Shown here piece by piece: positions 1 through 6,741 of a DNA stretch of 32,839 bases. This stretch comes from Franzmannia pantelleriensis (GTDB taxonomy: Bacteria; Pseudomonadota; Gammaproteobacteria; Pseudomonadales; Halomonadaceae): contig NZ_FNGH01000008.1 of NCBI RefSeq assembly GCF_900102875.1, positions 141,684 through 174,522 of the forward strand. Reading direction: 5' to 3'. Numbering within the stretch: the stretch's first letter is position 1; the number at the start of each line of letters is the position of its first letter. The notes below the pieces were generated by a model, which was not told the origin of the DNA, searched no databases, and saw only the letters and a list, made by a program, of their open reading frames with translations. The translations under genes were made by a program, and so were the position numbers.

Positions 1-15
1 CGGTATCACCCACCA
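1..15 (+). tRNA. tRNA-Val (3' end only, truncated by window edge)
   Basis: The first 15 bases match the end of a tRNA: an acceptor 3' strand ATCACCC, a discriminator A and an encoded CCA. In gammaproteobacteria this acceptor end is typical of tRNA-Val(UAC), whose 5' strand is GGGTGAT. The anticodon lies outside the window, so the identity is inferred from the acceptor alone. Only three bases separate it from the following tRNA-Asp, so the two are probably co-transcribed. Confidence 0.7.
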
Positions 16-18
16 TGC

Positions 19-95
19 GGACCGGTAGTTCAGTTGGTTAGAATGCCGGCCTGTCACGCCGGAGGTCGCGGGTTCGAGTCCCGTCCGGTCCGCCA
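19..95 (+). tRNA. tRNA-Asp (anticodon GTC)
   Basis: A complete 77-base tRNA. The acceptor 5' strand GGACCGG pairs with CCGGTCC near the 3' end, the D-arm (AGTTCAGTTGGTTAGA) and T-loop (GGTTCGAGTCC) are canonical, and CCA is encoded. The anticodon loop CTGTCAC places GTC at 53-55, which reads Asp codons. The sequence closely resembles E. coli tRNA-Asp. It sits three bases after the tRNA-Val end and about 25 bases before a strong terminator hairpin, so it is probably the last gene of a tRNA operon. Confidence 0.97.
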
Positions 96-120
96 TATCG
101 ACACTTACGAATTCTGCAAA

Positions 121-145
121 CCCCGAGCTCCGGCTCGGGGTTTTT
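121..145 (+). terminator. Rho-independent terminator of the tRNA operon
   Basis: CCCCGAGC and GCTCGGGG form a perfect 8-bp GC-rich stem with a four-base loop, followed by five T. It lies just after tRNA-Asp. The hydrolase gene on the other strand ends at 150, so the same hairpin could serve that gene from the opposite side, though only three T follow in that direction. Confidence 0.85.
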
Positions 146-149
146 GCTG

Positions 150-1058
150 TCAGCCCTCCTCGAACCATTCGATCAGTAGTGGGAATATCTCCTGCATCGC
201 CTGCGGGTGGGTGAGCATATCGAGGTGGCCGTAATCGCGGTCGAGCCCCAGGTCGCGCCCCAGCGTCACTTGGCGCTGGCGGTGTGGGCCGCACTCGGCG
301 GCGAAGCGTGCCACGTCATCCGGGTGGCCCAGCGCACGATCCGCTGCTCCGGCGATATGTAGCACCGGTGGCAGGCCGCCGTCGGCCAGTGCAGTGGCAT
401 AGTCGAAGCCGTCGCGGCGGTCGATCCAGGGCCTTGGGCGTACCCAGTCGGCGCCCTGGCGATGGCTGCCGGCATACTCGTCGTCGCTGCCCCAGCGCAG
501 CGCCCGCGCCGGCAGGTAGCCGCACAGTCCCCTCGCCAGCGGCGCCAATCCCTTCCAGATCAGATCCACATAGAGCAGCCGCTGTGGCGTCCAGCTTTTC
601 ACGCTACGCTTGGTACCGAAGTAGGCCTGGCGGCCAATGCGATCGCGCAGCGCCGGAAAGCGTGCCAGGCTCGAGGCAAACAGCACCCCGCCCCAGGAGT
701 GGGCGATCAGATGCAGTCGCTCGGCGCCGGAGAGCGCCAGGCAGGCCTCGATGGCAGCGGGGATCTCATCGACGATGACATCAGTCTGATCCAACGCAAC
801 GCCTCGGGCGGGCCGCGGCGGCGCCTCGCCGCGGCCGCGCTGGTCGGCGACGAATACCTCGTAGCCCTGGCGCGCCAGCCATGGGGCCAGGCCCTTGCCC
901 GAGCGGCTGTGAAAGATACGCCCCGACTCGATGGCGCCATGCCAGCACAGCACGCAGCCGCGCGGTGTCCCCGCCGGGCGGAAGCGGGTGAGGTGTATGG
1001 CGCCCTGCTCGAGGGGCACCGAGTGGCGTTCAACGGGGGTGACGGCAAGGTCGGACAT
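150..1058 (-). CDS. Alpha/beta hydrolase (serine hydrolase, lysophospholipase-like)
   Basis: A 302-residue cytosolic protein with no signal peptide. It shows the alpha/beta hydrolase order: a HG oxyanion region (CWHG near residue 40), the DQRGRG segment near 72 typical of the serine aminopeptidase/monoglyceride lipase clan, the nucleophile elbow AHSWGG with Ser121, a likely acid at Asp240 (AGAAD), and a likely catalytic His278 (DYGHLD). The substrate is unknown; esters such as lysophospholipids or monoacylglycerols fit the clan. The ATG at 1058 is preceded by AAGGAG at good spacing. The gene is divergent from fadH, and the 131 bp between the two starts must hold both promoters. A role in lipid turnover beside fadH is only a guess. 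Confidence 0.88.
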   Translation of the reverse strand: MSDLAVTPVERHSVPLEQGAIHLTRFRPAGTPRGCVLCWHGAIESGRIFHSRSGKGLAPWLARQGYEVFVADQRGRGEAPPRPARGVALDQTDVIVDEIPAAIEACLALSGAERLHLIAHSWGGVLFASSLARFPALRDRIGRQAYFGTKRSVKSWTPQRLLYVDLIWKGLAPLARGLCGYLPARALRWGSDDEYAGSHRQGADWVRPRPWIDRRDGFDYATALADGGLPPVLHIAGAADRALGHPDDVARFAAECGPHRQRQVTLGRDLGLDRDYGHLDMLTHPQAMQEIFPLLIEWFEEG

Positions 1059-1105
1059 GCGGGCTCCTTGGCGATGGCGGAATGCCGTTACGGCCTTGGT
1101 CGGGA

Positions 1106-1133
1106 TTGAGTCCCTGGGCGGTTCGTCTACACT
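1106..1133 (+). promoter_or_regulatory. Candidate fadH promoter
   Basis: TTGAGT at 1106-1111 and TACACT at 1128-1133 are separated by 16 bases, and each matches the sigma-70 consensus at four of six positions. The extended -10 TCTACACT (1126-1133) also fits the sigma-S pattern KCTAYRCT. It lies about 57 bases upstream of the fadH start in the divergent intergenic region. Read by eye only. Confidence 0.4.
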
Positions 1134-1189
1134 CTACCGCAGAACTATCATACAGTTGTTTGAATCTTGCCGAAAATGAGGCAGCCACC

Positions 1190-3202
1190 GTGACCGACTA
1201 TCCACACCTGTTCCGTCCCCTCACCATAGGCAGTGTGACGCTGCCCAATCGCGTGCTGATGGGCTCCATGCACACCAATCTCGAGGAGGCGCCCGACGGT
1301 TTTGCGCGCCTCGCCGCCTTCTATGCCGAGCGCGCCCGCGCCAGGGTGGGGCTGATCGTTACCGGCGGCATCGCACCCAATCCCGAAGGTGCGGTGTTCC
1401 AAGGTGCCGCCCAACTGACCAGTGGCGAGGAGGCCGAGCGTCACCGGCCGGTGGTCGAGGCGGTGCACGCCGAGGGCGGGCGGCTGTGCCTACAGATCCT
1501 GCATGCCGGGCGCTACGCCTACTCGCCCGAGCTGGTGGCCCCCTCGGCGCTGCAGGCACCGATCAACCCGTTCATGCCGCGGGCCCTCTCCGCTGACGAG
1601 GTCGAGCAGCAGATCGACGACTATGTGCGCTGCGCCACGCTGGCTCGCGAGGCGGGCTATGACGGGGTCGAGGTGATGGGCTCCGAAGGCTACCTGATCA
1701 ATCAGTTCCTGTGTCGGCGCACCAACCAGCGCGACGACGCCTGGGGCGGCAGCTTCGACAATCGCATGCGCTTCCCGGTGGAGATCGTGCGCCGGATTCG
1801 CGCCGCCCTGGGAGAGGACTTCCTGATCATCTTCCGACTCTCGATGATCGATCTGGTCGAAGAGGGCAGCAGCTGGGACGAGATCGTGACCCTGGGGCGC
1901 GCTATCGAGGCCGCTGGCGCCAGCCTGATCAATACCGGTATCGGCTGGCACGAGGCGCGGGTGCCGACCATCGTCACCAGCGTGCCGCGAGCAGCCTTTA
2001 CCGACGTCACGCGGCGCATGAAGGAGGCGCTGTCGATTCCGATGATTGCCACCAACCGTATCAATATGCCGGAAGTGGCCGAGAGCGTGCTGGCCGACGG
2101 CCATGCCGACATGGTCTCCATGGCGCGCCCCTTCCTCGCCGACCCCGAGTGGGTGGCCAAGGCCGCCGGGGGGCGCAGCGCCGAGATCAACACCTGCATT
2201 GCCTGCAACCAGGCGTGCCTGGATCACACCTTCCAGGGCAAGCTGACCTCGTGCCTGGTCAACCCCCGCGCCTGCCATGAGACTGAGCTGGTCATCGAAC
2301 CCGCTGCCGAACCGCGCGATATCGCGGTAGTCGGCGGCGGGCCCGCCGGGCTCGCCACTGCAGTGACCGCGGCCAGCCGCGGCCACCGGGTCACGCTGTT
2401 CGAGCGCGCCGCTGAGCTCGGCGGCCAGTTCAACCATGCGCGTAAGATTCCCGGCAAGGAGGAGTTCGACGAAACCCTGCGCTACTACAAGGTGATGCTC
2501 GACAAGCATCGCGTGCGGGTCCGCCTCAACTGCGAGGCCGACCCGTATGCGCTGCGCGATTTCGACGCGGTCGTGCTGGCCAGTGGCGTACGGCCGCGGC
2601 GTCTCGAACTGCCGGGCAGCGACCACCCCAAGGTGATGAGCTATGCCACGGCGATCACCCACCCCGAGCGGGTCGGTCGGCGGGTAGCGATCATCGGCGC
2701 CGGCGGTATCGGCTTCGACGTCGCCGAGCTGCTGACCCACGCCGATCATCCCGCGCTGAACCGCGATGCCTGGTGCGATGAGTGGGGGGTCGACCTGGGC
2801 GTCGCCGAGCGCGGCGGGCTCAAGCCGCGCCAGCGCCCCGAGGTGCCGCGCCAGGTGTACTTGCTACAGCGCAAGGCCTCCAAGCCGGGCAAGCACCTGG
2901 GCACGACCACCGGCTGGGTGCACCGTGCCGCGCTCAAGCAGCGCGGTGTCGAGAGCCTGGCCGGCTGCGAGTACCTGGGCATCGACGACGCTGGCCTGCA
3001 TATCCGCCACGACGGTGAGCCGCGCCTGCTCGAGGTCGATAGCGTGGTGGTGTGTGCCGGGCAGGAGTCGGTGCGTGAACTGTTGGCACCGCTGCAGGCG
3101 GCCGGTGTGGCGGTGGAGATCATCGGTGGCGCTGATGAAGCCGCCGAACTGGATGCCAAGCGCGCCATCGATCAGGGGACGCGGCTGGCGGCGCGGCTCT
3201 AG
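1190..3202 (+). CDS. fadH: NADPH-dependent 2,4-dienoyl-CoA reductase
   Basis: FadH reduces 2,4-dienoyl-CoA during beta-oxidation of unsaturated fatty acids. I chose the GTG at 1190 because TGAGG lies 8 bases upstream and the product is then 670 residues, close to the 672 of E. coli FadH; an in-frame ATG at 1082 would add 36 residues unlike the family. Residues 1-330 form an old-yellow-enzyme FMN barrel with Tyr168 (GSEGYLIN) and His254 (GIGWHEAR) at the known catalytic positions. The 4Fe-4S cysteines are Cys336, 339, 343 and 355 (CIACNQAC...CLVNP). A dinucleotide-binding loop VGGGPAG follows near 381, and a second, IGAGGIG, lies further on for FAD and NADPH. Its stop overlaps the convergent response-regulator stop in the shared palindrome CTAG. 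Confidence 0.96.
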   Translation: MTDYPHLFRPLTIGSVTLPNRVLMGSMHTNLEEAPDGFARLAAFYAERARARVGLIVTGGIAPNPEGAVFQGAAQLTSGEEAERHRPVVEAVHAEGGRLCLQILHAGRYAYSPELVAPSALQAPINPFMPRALSADEVEQQIDDYVRCATLAREAGYDGVEVMGSEGYLINQFLCRRTNQRDDAWGGSFDNRMRFPVEIVRRIRAALGEDFLIIFRLSMIDLVEEGSSWDEIVTLGRAIEAAGASLINTGIGWHEARVPTIVTSVPRAAFTDVTRRMKEALSIPMIATNRINMPEVAESVLADGHADMVSMARPFLADPEWVAKAAGGRSAEINTCIACNQACLDHTFQGKLTSCLVNPRACHETELVIEPAAEPRDIAVVGGGPAGLATAVTAASRGHRVTLFERAAELGGQFNHARKIPGKEEFDETLRYYKVMLDKHRVRVRLNCEADPYALRDFDAVVLASGVRPRRLELPGSDHPKVMSYATAITHPERVGRRVAIIGAGGIGFDVAELLTHADHPALNRDAWCDEWGVDLGVAERGGLKPRQRPEVPRQVYLLQRKASKPGKHLGTTTGWVHRAALKQRGVESLAGCEYLGIDDAGLHIRHDGEPRLLEVDSVVVCAGQESVRELLAPLQAAGVAVEIIGGADEAAELDAKRAIDQGTRLAARL

Positions 3203-4278
3203 GCGTCGGCGTAGCAGGCCATTGAGCCGGCCAGCAGCAGGGCGATCAAATCGGCCTGGCGGTGGGTGTCGGTCTTCTGGAACAGGTTGCGCAAGTGAAA
3301 GGCCACGGTGGTGGTGGCGATCGACAGCCGTTCGGCGATCTCCTCGGTGCGCCAGCCCTCGGCCAGCGCCACGGCGATGCGTGCCTCGCCGGGCGTCAGG
3401 CCGAACAGGCTGGCCAGCATTTGCTGGGAGAGCTGGCCGCGGTGCTCGGGGTCGGCCAGCATTATCACTACCGAAGGGGCCGTGACCATCGCCGTATCGG
3501 GATGAGGGAGCGAACAGGCCAGCAACAGCAGGTCACGGCGTTCGCCGGGGCGCGGCAGGCGTAGGCAGCGGGTCGTGTCCTCACCTGCCTGGCTAGCGGC
3601 CAGGGCGTCGTCGAGCATCTTCTTCAGGGTCCTGGAGTCACGCTTGCCGAGCGCCATCAAGGAGTCGTCCAGGCGCAGGCCATTCTGCTCACAGACCAGT
3701 TGCTGGGCCTGACGGTTGGCGAATAGGTGCTTGCCGTCGTGGTCGAGCAGCACCATGCCCGGTGCCACCAGGTCCAGCGCACGGGTGGCAGCGCCGAAGG
3801 CCTGCTGGGAGATCTCGTGGCGCAGTTGGCCCATGGCCCGGCGCAACTCATCGATTTCCTCGTGGGCCTTATGACGCATGCGCCGCACCTGACGCAGGCG
3901 GGCATCGACGGTGGCCAGCAGCAGGTCGAAATCCACCGGTTTGACCAGGTAGTCATCGGCGCCGAGACGCTTGCCGTCGATGATTTCGCTAGGACCGGAG
4001 AGGGCGGTGAGAAACACGAAAGGCGTATCGGCAAGGTCGGGTCGGCGTTGGCGGATGTCCTCGAGTATGCGGTAGCCGTTATGCCCCGGCATGTTGATAT
4101 CGCACAGGATCAGATCGGGAGCCGCCTGCTCGAGCTGACGCATTGCCTCGTCGCCGTCGGCGGCTTCGATCACGCCGTAGCCGGCTTCCTTGAGCTCTTC
4201 GCAGATGTCGTGACGCAGGTCGTGTTGATCCTCGGCGCATAGGATCAGCGGCGATCGCGGGGCCGTGGTGGGTGTCAT
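3199..4278 (-). CDS. Response regulator: REC, PAS-like middle, LuxR-type HTH
   Basis: A 359-residue DNA-binding response regulator. Residues 10-130 are a receiver domain with acidic pocket Glu16/Asp17, phospho-acceptor Asp60 (LCDINMPG), Thr91 and Lys113 (VKP). A helical linker follows, then a PAS-like segment around 165-280 (GMVLLDHDGKHLFANRQA). The C-terminus from about 293 is a LuxR/FixJ helix-turn-helix (LTPGEARIAVALAEG, then AERLSIATTTVAFHLRNLF). The ATG overlaps the histidine kinase stop by four bases (ATGA), so the two are translationally coupled and probably cognate partners. Targets are unknown; the divergent operon starting at 6742 is an obvious candidate. The extra PAS-like domain makes it longer than the usual NarL-type regulator of about 215 residues. 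Confidence 0.92.
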   Translation of the reverse strand: MTPTTAPRSPLILCAEDQHDLRHDICEELKEAGYGVIEAADGDEAMRQLEQAAPDLILCDINMPGHNGYRILEDIRQRRPDLADTPFVFLTALSGPSEIIDGKRLGADDYLVKPVDFDLLLATVDARLRQVRRMRHKAHEEIDELRRAMGQLRHEISQQAFGAATRALDLVAPGMVLLDHDGKHLFANRQAQQLVCEQNGLRLDDSLMALGKRDSRTLKKMLDDALAASQAGEDTTRCLRLPRPGERRDLLLLACSLPHPDTAMVTAPSVVIMLADPEHRGQLSQQMLASLFGLTPGEARIAVALAEGWRTEEIAERLSIATTTVAFHLRNLFQKTDTHRQADLIALLLAGSMACYADA

Positions 4279-6050
4279 TGAGCCTCTCCCGTTTCAATAG
4301 CGGCCGTATCGGCATGCGGCAGTAGCAAGCGGAAGGTGGTGCCTGTGCCGGGGCGCGAATGGACGTCGATGTCGCCATGCTGGATGCGTGCCAGATGACG
4401 GGCGATATTGAGCCCCAGTCCGATGCCAGGCTGGTCGGTGGCATTGGAGGAGCGGAAGAAACGTGCGAACAGCTGCGCTTGATCCGCTGCGTCGATGCCG
4501 CGGCCGTAATCGCGAACGGCACAGTAGATGCCCGCCTCGTCATGCCCCAGGCAGACCTCGACGGCGCTGTCATCGGGCGAATACTTGAGGGCATTGGAGA
4601 GCAGGTTGGTGAGGATCTGCTCGACCAGCACGGGATCGCAGTAGGCCATGATCGGCGCGTCATCGCTGGGGCTCAGGTGGATGCGCGATGTGCCGCTGGC
4701 TTCGCCATGCAGGCGACAGCATTGCTCCGCCAGTTGGCGCAGGTCGCAGCGAGTCGAAGCGGCTTCGATCTGGCCGCCATCCAGGCGGGCGGCGGTCAGC
4801 GAGCTGCCTACCAGACGCGTCATGTGAGCGACCGCGTCGCGCAGGCGTCGGTAGCGTTGCTGTCGCTCCTCGCCACCCAGGCGCTCGCCGCGCCGCTGCA
4901 GGCGCTGCAGGCCGGAGTCGATCACCGCCAGCGGAGTGCGGAACTGGTGCGAGACCATGGCCGCGAAGCTGCGGTAGAAGTCGCTGACGCCGCGTTCGCG
5001 CTGCAGGGCGCGTTGCAGCGCCTCGGTGGCCTGCTTGTAAGGTGTGATATCGGCCAGCCGCATGACATGACCTCCATCGCGGCTAGCGCTCATGGTCAGC
5101 TGCAACCAGCCCAGCTCGGGGATATGCAGGTCGCAGCGTAGCGTACGTTCGCGAGGATCGTTGGCGGCGTCCTCCAATTCGCCGTTATCGTCGCACTCAC
5201 GGAGTACCGCCAGGGCGTGTTCGAGGGAGCACCCCAGGGTAAGTGCGCGACTGGCCTCGGGCAGCATCTGGATCAGCTTGGGATTGACCAATGCCAGCCG
5301 TCCATCGGTATCGAAGGCGGCAAAGGCGTCCGGTGCCGTATCGATGGCAGCGGCCACGCGATGTCGCGCCGCCTCGAGATCCTGGGTGCGACGTTCCACT
5401 TCGACTTCCAACTGGTCGCGATGCTCGGCCAGCGCCTGTTGGGCGGCGCGGCGCTGACGCAGCGCACTAATGAGCAAATAGCCCAGGGCCAACCCGCAGA
5501 GCATCAGTCCCACCACCGACGCGATCACCTGCAGGGTGCTGTCGCGGTGCCGGTCGAGGCGTTCACCGGTGGTTTCCCACTCCTCGACCATCACGGCATT
5601 GGCAATGCGGTTGAGATCTTGCATCAATGGCTTGAGCTCGGCATGGATGCTATCGGCCACCGCCACTGCGTCTGACGCGATGGCGTCGAGTTGCGGTTCG
5701 ATGGCCGCCAGGCGTTCGAAGGCGTCATCGACCCGTTCGGCGAACCCCAGCGCCGCCAGGTAGCGACGCTGAGGCCCCTCATCGAGCAATACCAGCCGGC
5801 TGGTCAGCACGTCATAACGGAGTGCCGGCCGGGCGGACGGGTCACCCAGCGTGAGGCGATGCACTTCTTCATCGAGCCGGTGGCTGGCCACCTGCGCCTG
5901 GGTGATAACCCACAGCATGTTTTCGCTGACGTTGCTGCGCATGTCCTGCTCGACCTGGATCAATCGCACCAGGGAGAACGTCAGCAGTCCGGCGAAGGCG
6001 ACCATCGCCAGGGCCGGCAGGGCATAGGCCGGGCGGCGGCGCCAGACCAT
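4275..6050 (-). CDS. Membrane sensor histidine kinase
   Basis: I chose the ATG at 6050, whose A is the last base of the upstream gene's TGA (TGATG), rather than the in-frame ATG 12 codons earlier inside that gene. The product is 591 residues. It has a transmembrane helix at about 10-30, a periplasmic mostly helical region at 31-172, a second helix at 173-196, a coiled coil, and a PAS domain near 230-340. The HisKA domain follows with phospho-acceptor His368 in SHQFRTPL. The ATPase domain carries the N box NLLSNALKYSP, G1 box DYGRGID and G2 box GIGLGL, so it looks catalytically complete. It probably senses an envelope signal, perhaps with the small exported protein encoded just upstream, and passes phosphate to the overlapping response regulator. 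Confidence 0.93.
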   Translation of the reverse strand: MVWRRRPAYALPALAMVAFAGLLTFSLVRLIQVEQDMRSNVSENMLWVITQAQVASHRLDEEVHRLTLGDPSARPALRYDVLTSRLVLLDEGPQRRYLAALGFAERVDDAFERLAAIEPQLDAIASDAVAVADSIHAELKPLMQDLNRIANAVMVEEWETTGERLDRHRDSTLQVIASVVGLMLCGLALGYLLISALRQRRAAQQALAEHRDQLEVEVERRTQDLEAARHRVAAAIDTAPDAFAAFDTDGRLALVNPKLIQMLPEASRALTLGCSLEHALAVLRECDDNGELEDAANDPRERTLRCDLHIPELGWLQLTMSASRDGGHVMRLADITPYKQATEALQRALQRERGVSDFYRSFAAMVSHQFRTPLAVIDSGLQRLQRRGERLGGEERQQRYRRLRDAVAHMTRLVGSSLTAARLDGGQIEAASTRCDLRQLAEQCCRLHGEASGTSRIHLSPSDDAPIMAYCDPVLVEQILTNLLSNALKYSPDDSAVEVCLGHDEAGIYCAVRDYGRGIDAADQAQLFARFFRSSNATDQPGIGLGLNIARHLARIQHGDIDVHSRPGTGTTFRLLLPHADTAAIETGEAQ

Positions 6051-6583
6051 CAGCGAATCTCGAGTCGTTCGAGCTGCCACACCCACCGGTAGTCGTAGCG
6101 GATGTCCTGTAGCTCGCTGTGGTCGTCACGCGGGTAGACGATCCACAGCGGCCCCTTGTCCCGGGGGGTGAGCGTTTCGCCGTCCATGGTGTCGGCCAGC
6201 AGTACATCGTAATCGTGAAAATCCTGCATGGGGATGTCGATGATGTAGTCGTTCAGCGCCGTGGCGACGACTTCATCTCCCTGAGCGCCGACGGCATCGA
6301 GCAGGTCGCGCATCAGGACCCCTTCGAAGTGGCTGACGCCATCGGTGACAACGGTTGTCGTATCCAGCGTCTGGCGGGGCAGGCTGGCGAACAGGCTGCG
6401 GTCGATGTGCGCCTCCTCGCCAACATTGGGGGTGGCGATATCGCCGCTGACGCGGAGTAGAGGTGTGGTGTCGGGAGGCGGGAGTGCGGCGGCTGCGACA
6501 GGCAAGGCGATGCCTGCCAGCAGCCCAGCGGCACGCAGGCGAAAGGAGACGGCGGTAATGTCGGAGTCGTCGCGCGCTAGCAT
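6050..6583 (-). CDS. Exported small molybdopterin-oxidoreductase-like protein
   Basis: First gene of the signalling operon. I chose the ATG at 6583 because GAGG lies six bases upstream; a longer form from 6640 lacks a comparable site. The 177-residue product has a signal peptide (hydrophobic run AGLLAGIALPVAAAALP, residues 19-35). The rest resembles the fold of the sulfite-oxidase/YedY molybdopterin-binding family: GVLMRDLLDAVGA, NDYIIDIPMQDF, and a C-terminal GPLWIVYPRDD followed by YRWVWQLERLEI. It is far shorter than true enzymes of that family, and the mature part has no cysteine to ligate molybdenum, so it is unlikely to be a molybdoenzyme. Translational coupling to the kinase suggests a periplasmic sensing partner. 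That role is inference. Confidence 0.8.
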   Translation of the reverse strand: MLARDDSDITAVSFRLRAAGLLAGIALPVAAAALPPPDTTPLLRVSGDIATPNVGEEAHIDRSLFASLPRQTLDTTTVVTDGVSHFEGVLMRDLLDAVGAQGDEVVATALNDYIIDIPMQDFHDYDVLLADTMDGETLTPRDKGPLWIVYPRDDHSELQDIRYDYRWVWQLERLEIR

Positions 6584-6664
6584 GATGGCCTCATATGGCG
6601 ATGGGGGTAGGGTCACCATAGCGAATATTGTGACTCTCATCTTCCGGTGACGCCTGCGATCTGT

Positions 6665-6684
6665 CCCCGTCTGAATGAACGGGG
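6665..6684. other. Inverted repeat in the divergent intergenic region
   Basis: CCCCGT at 6665-6670 and ACGGGG at 6679-6684 form a perfect 6-bp inverted repeat with an 8-base spacer, about 60 bases upstream of the large VWA gene start and within the 158 bp shared with the divergent signalling operon. No T run follows on either strand, so a regulator site or mRNA leader hairpin is more likely than a terminator. No convincing -35/-10 pair was found here. Confidence 0.3.
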
Positions 6685-6741
6685 GAAGCCTTGATGGTGT
6701 GCACTAGGCTGGGGTCAGACAAAAACAGCAGGGGAATCAGG

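Noticed and set aside
19-95. tRNA-Asp as an integration site of a mobile element
   Set aside because: No integrase, no duplicated tRNA 3' end and no mobile genes in the window; a normal terminator follows directly.
284-1109. Long plus-strand open frames antisense to the hydrolase
   Set aside because: Arg/Ala/Pro-rich low-complexity translations typical of GC-rich shadows; the minus-strand gene has clear family motifs and a ribosome binding site.
1490-2749. A 419-codon minus-strand open frame opposite fadH
   Set aside because: The plus strand has all FadH catalytic and cluster residues; the antisense product shows no domain or ribosome binding site.
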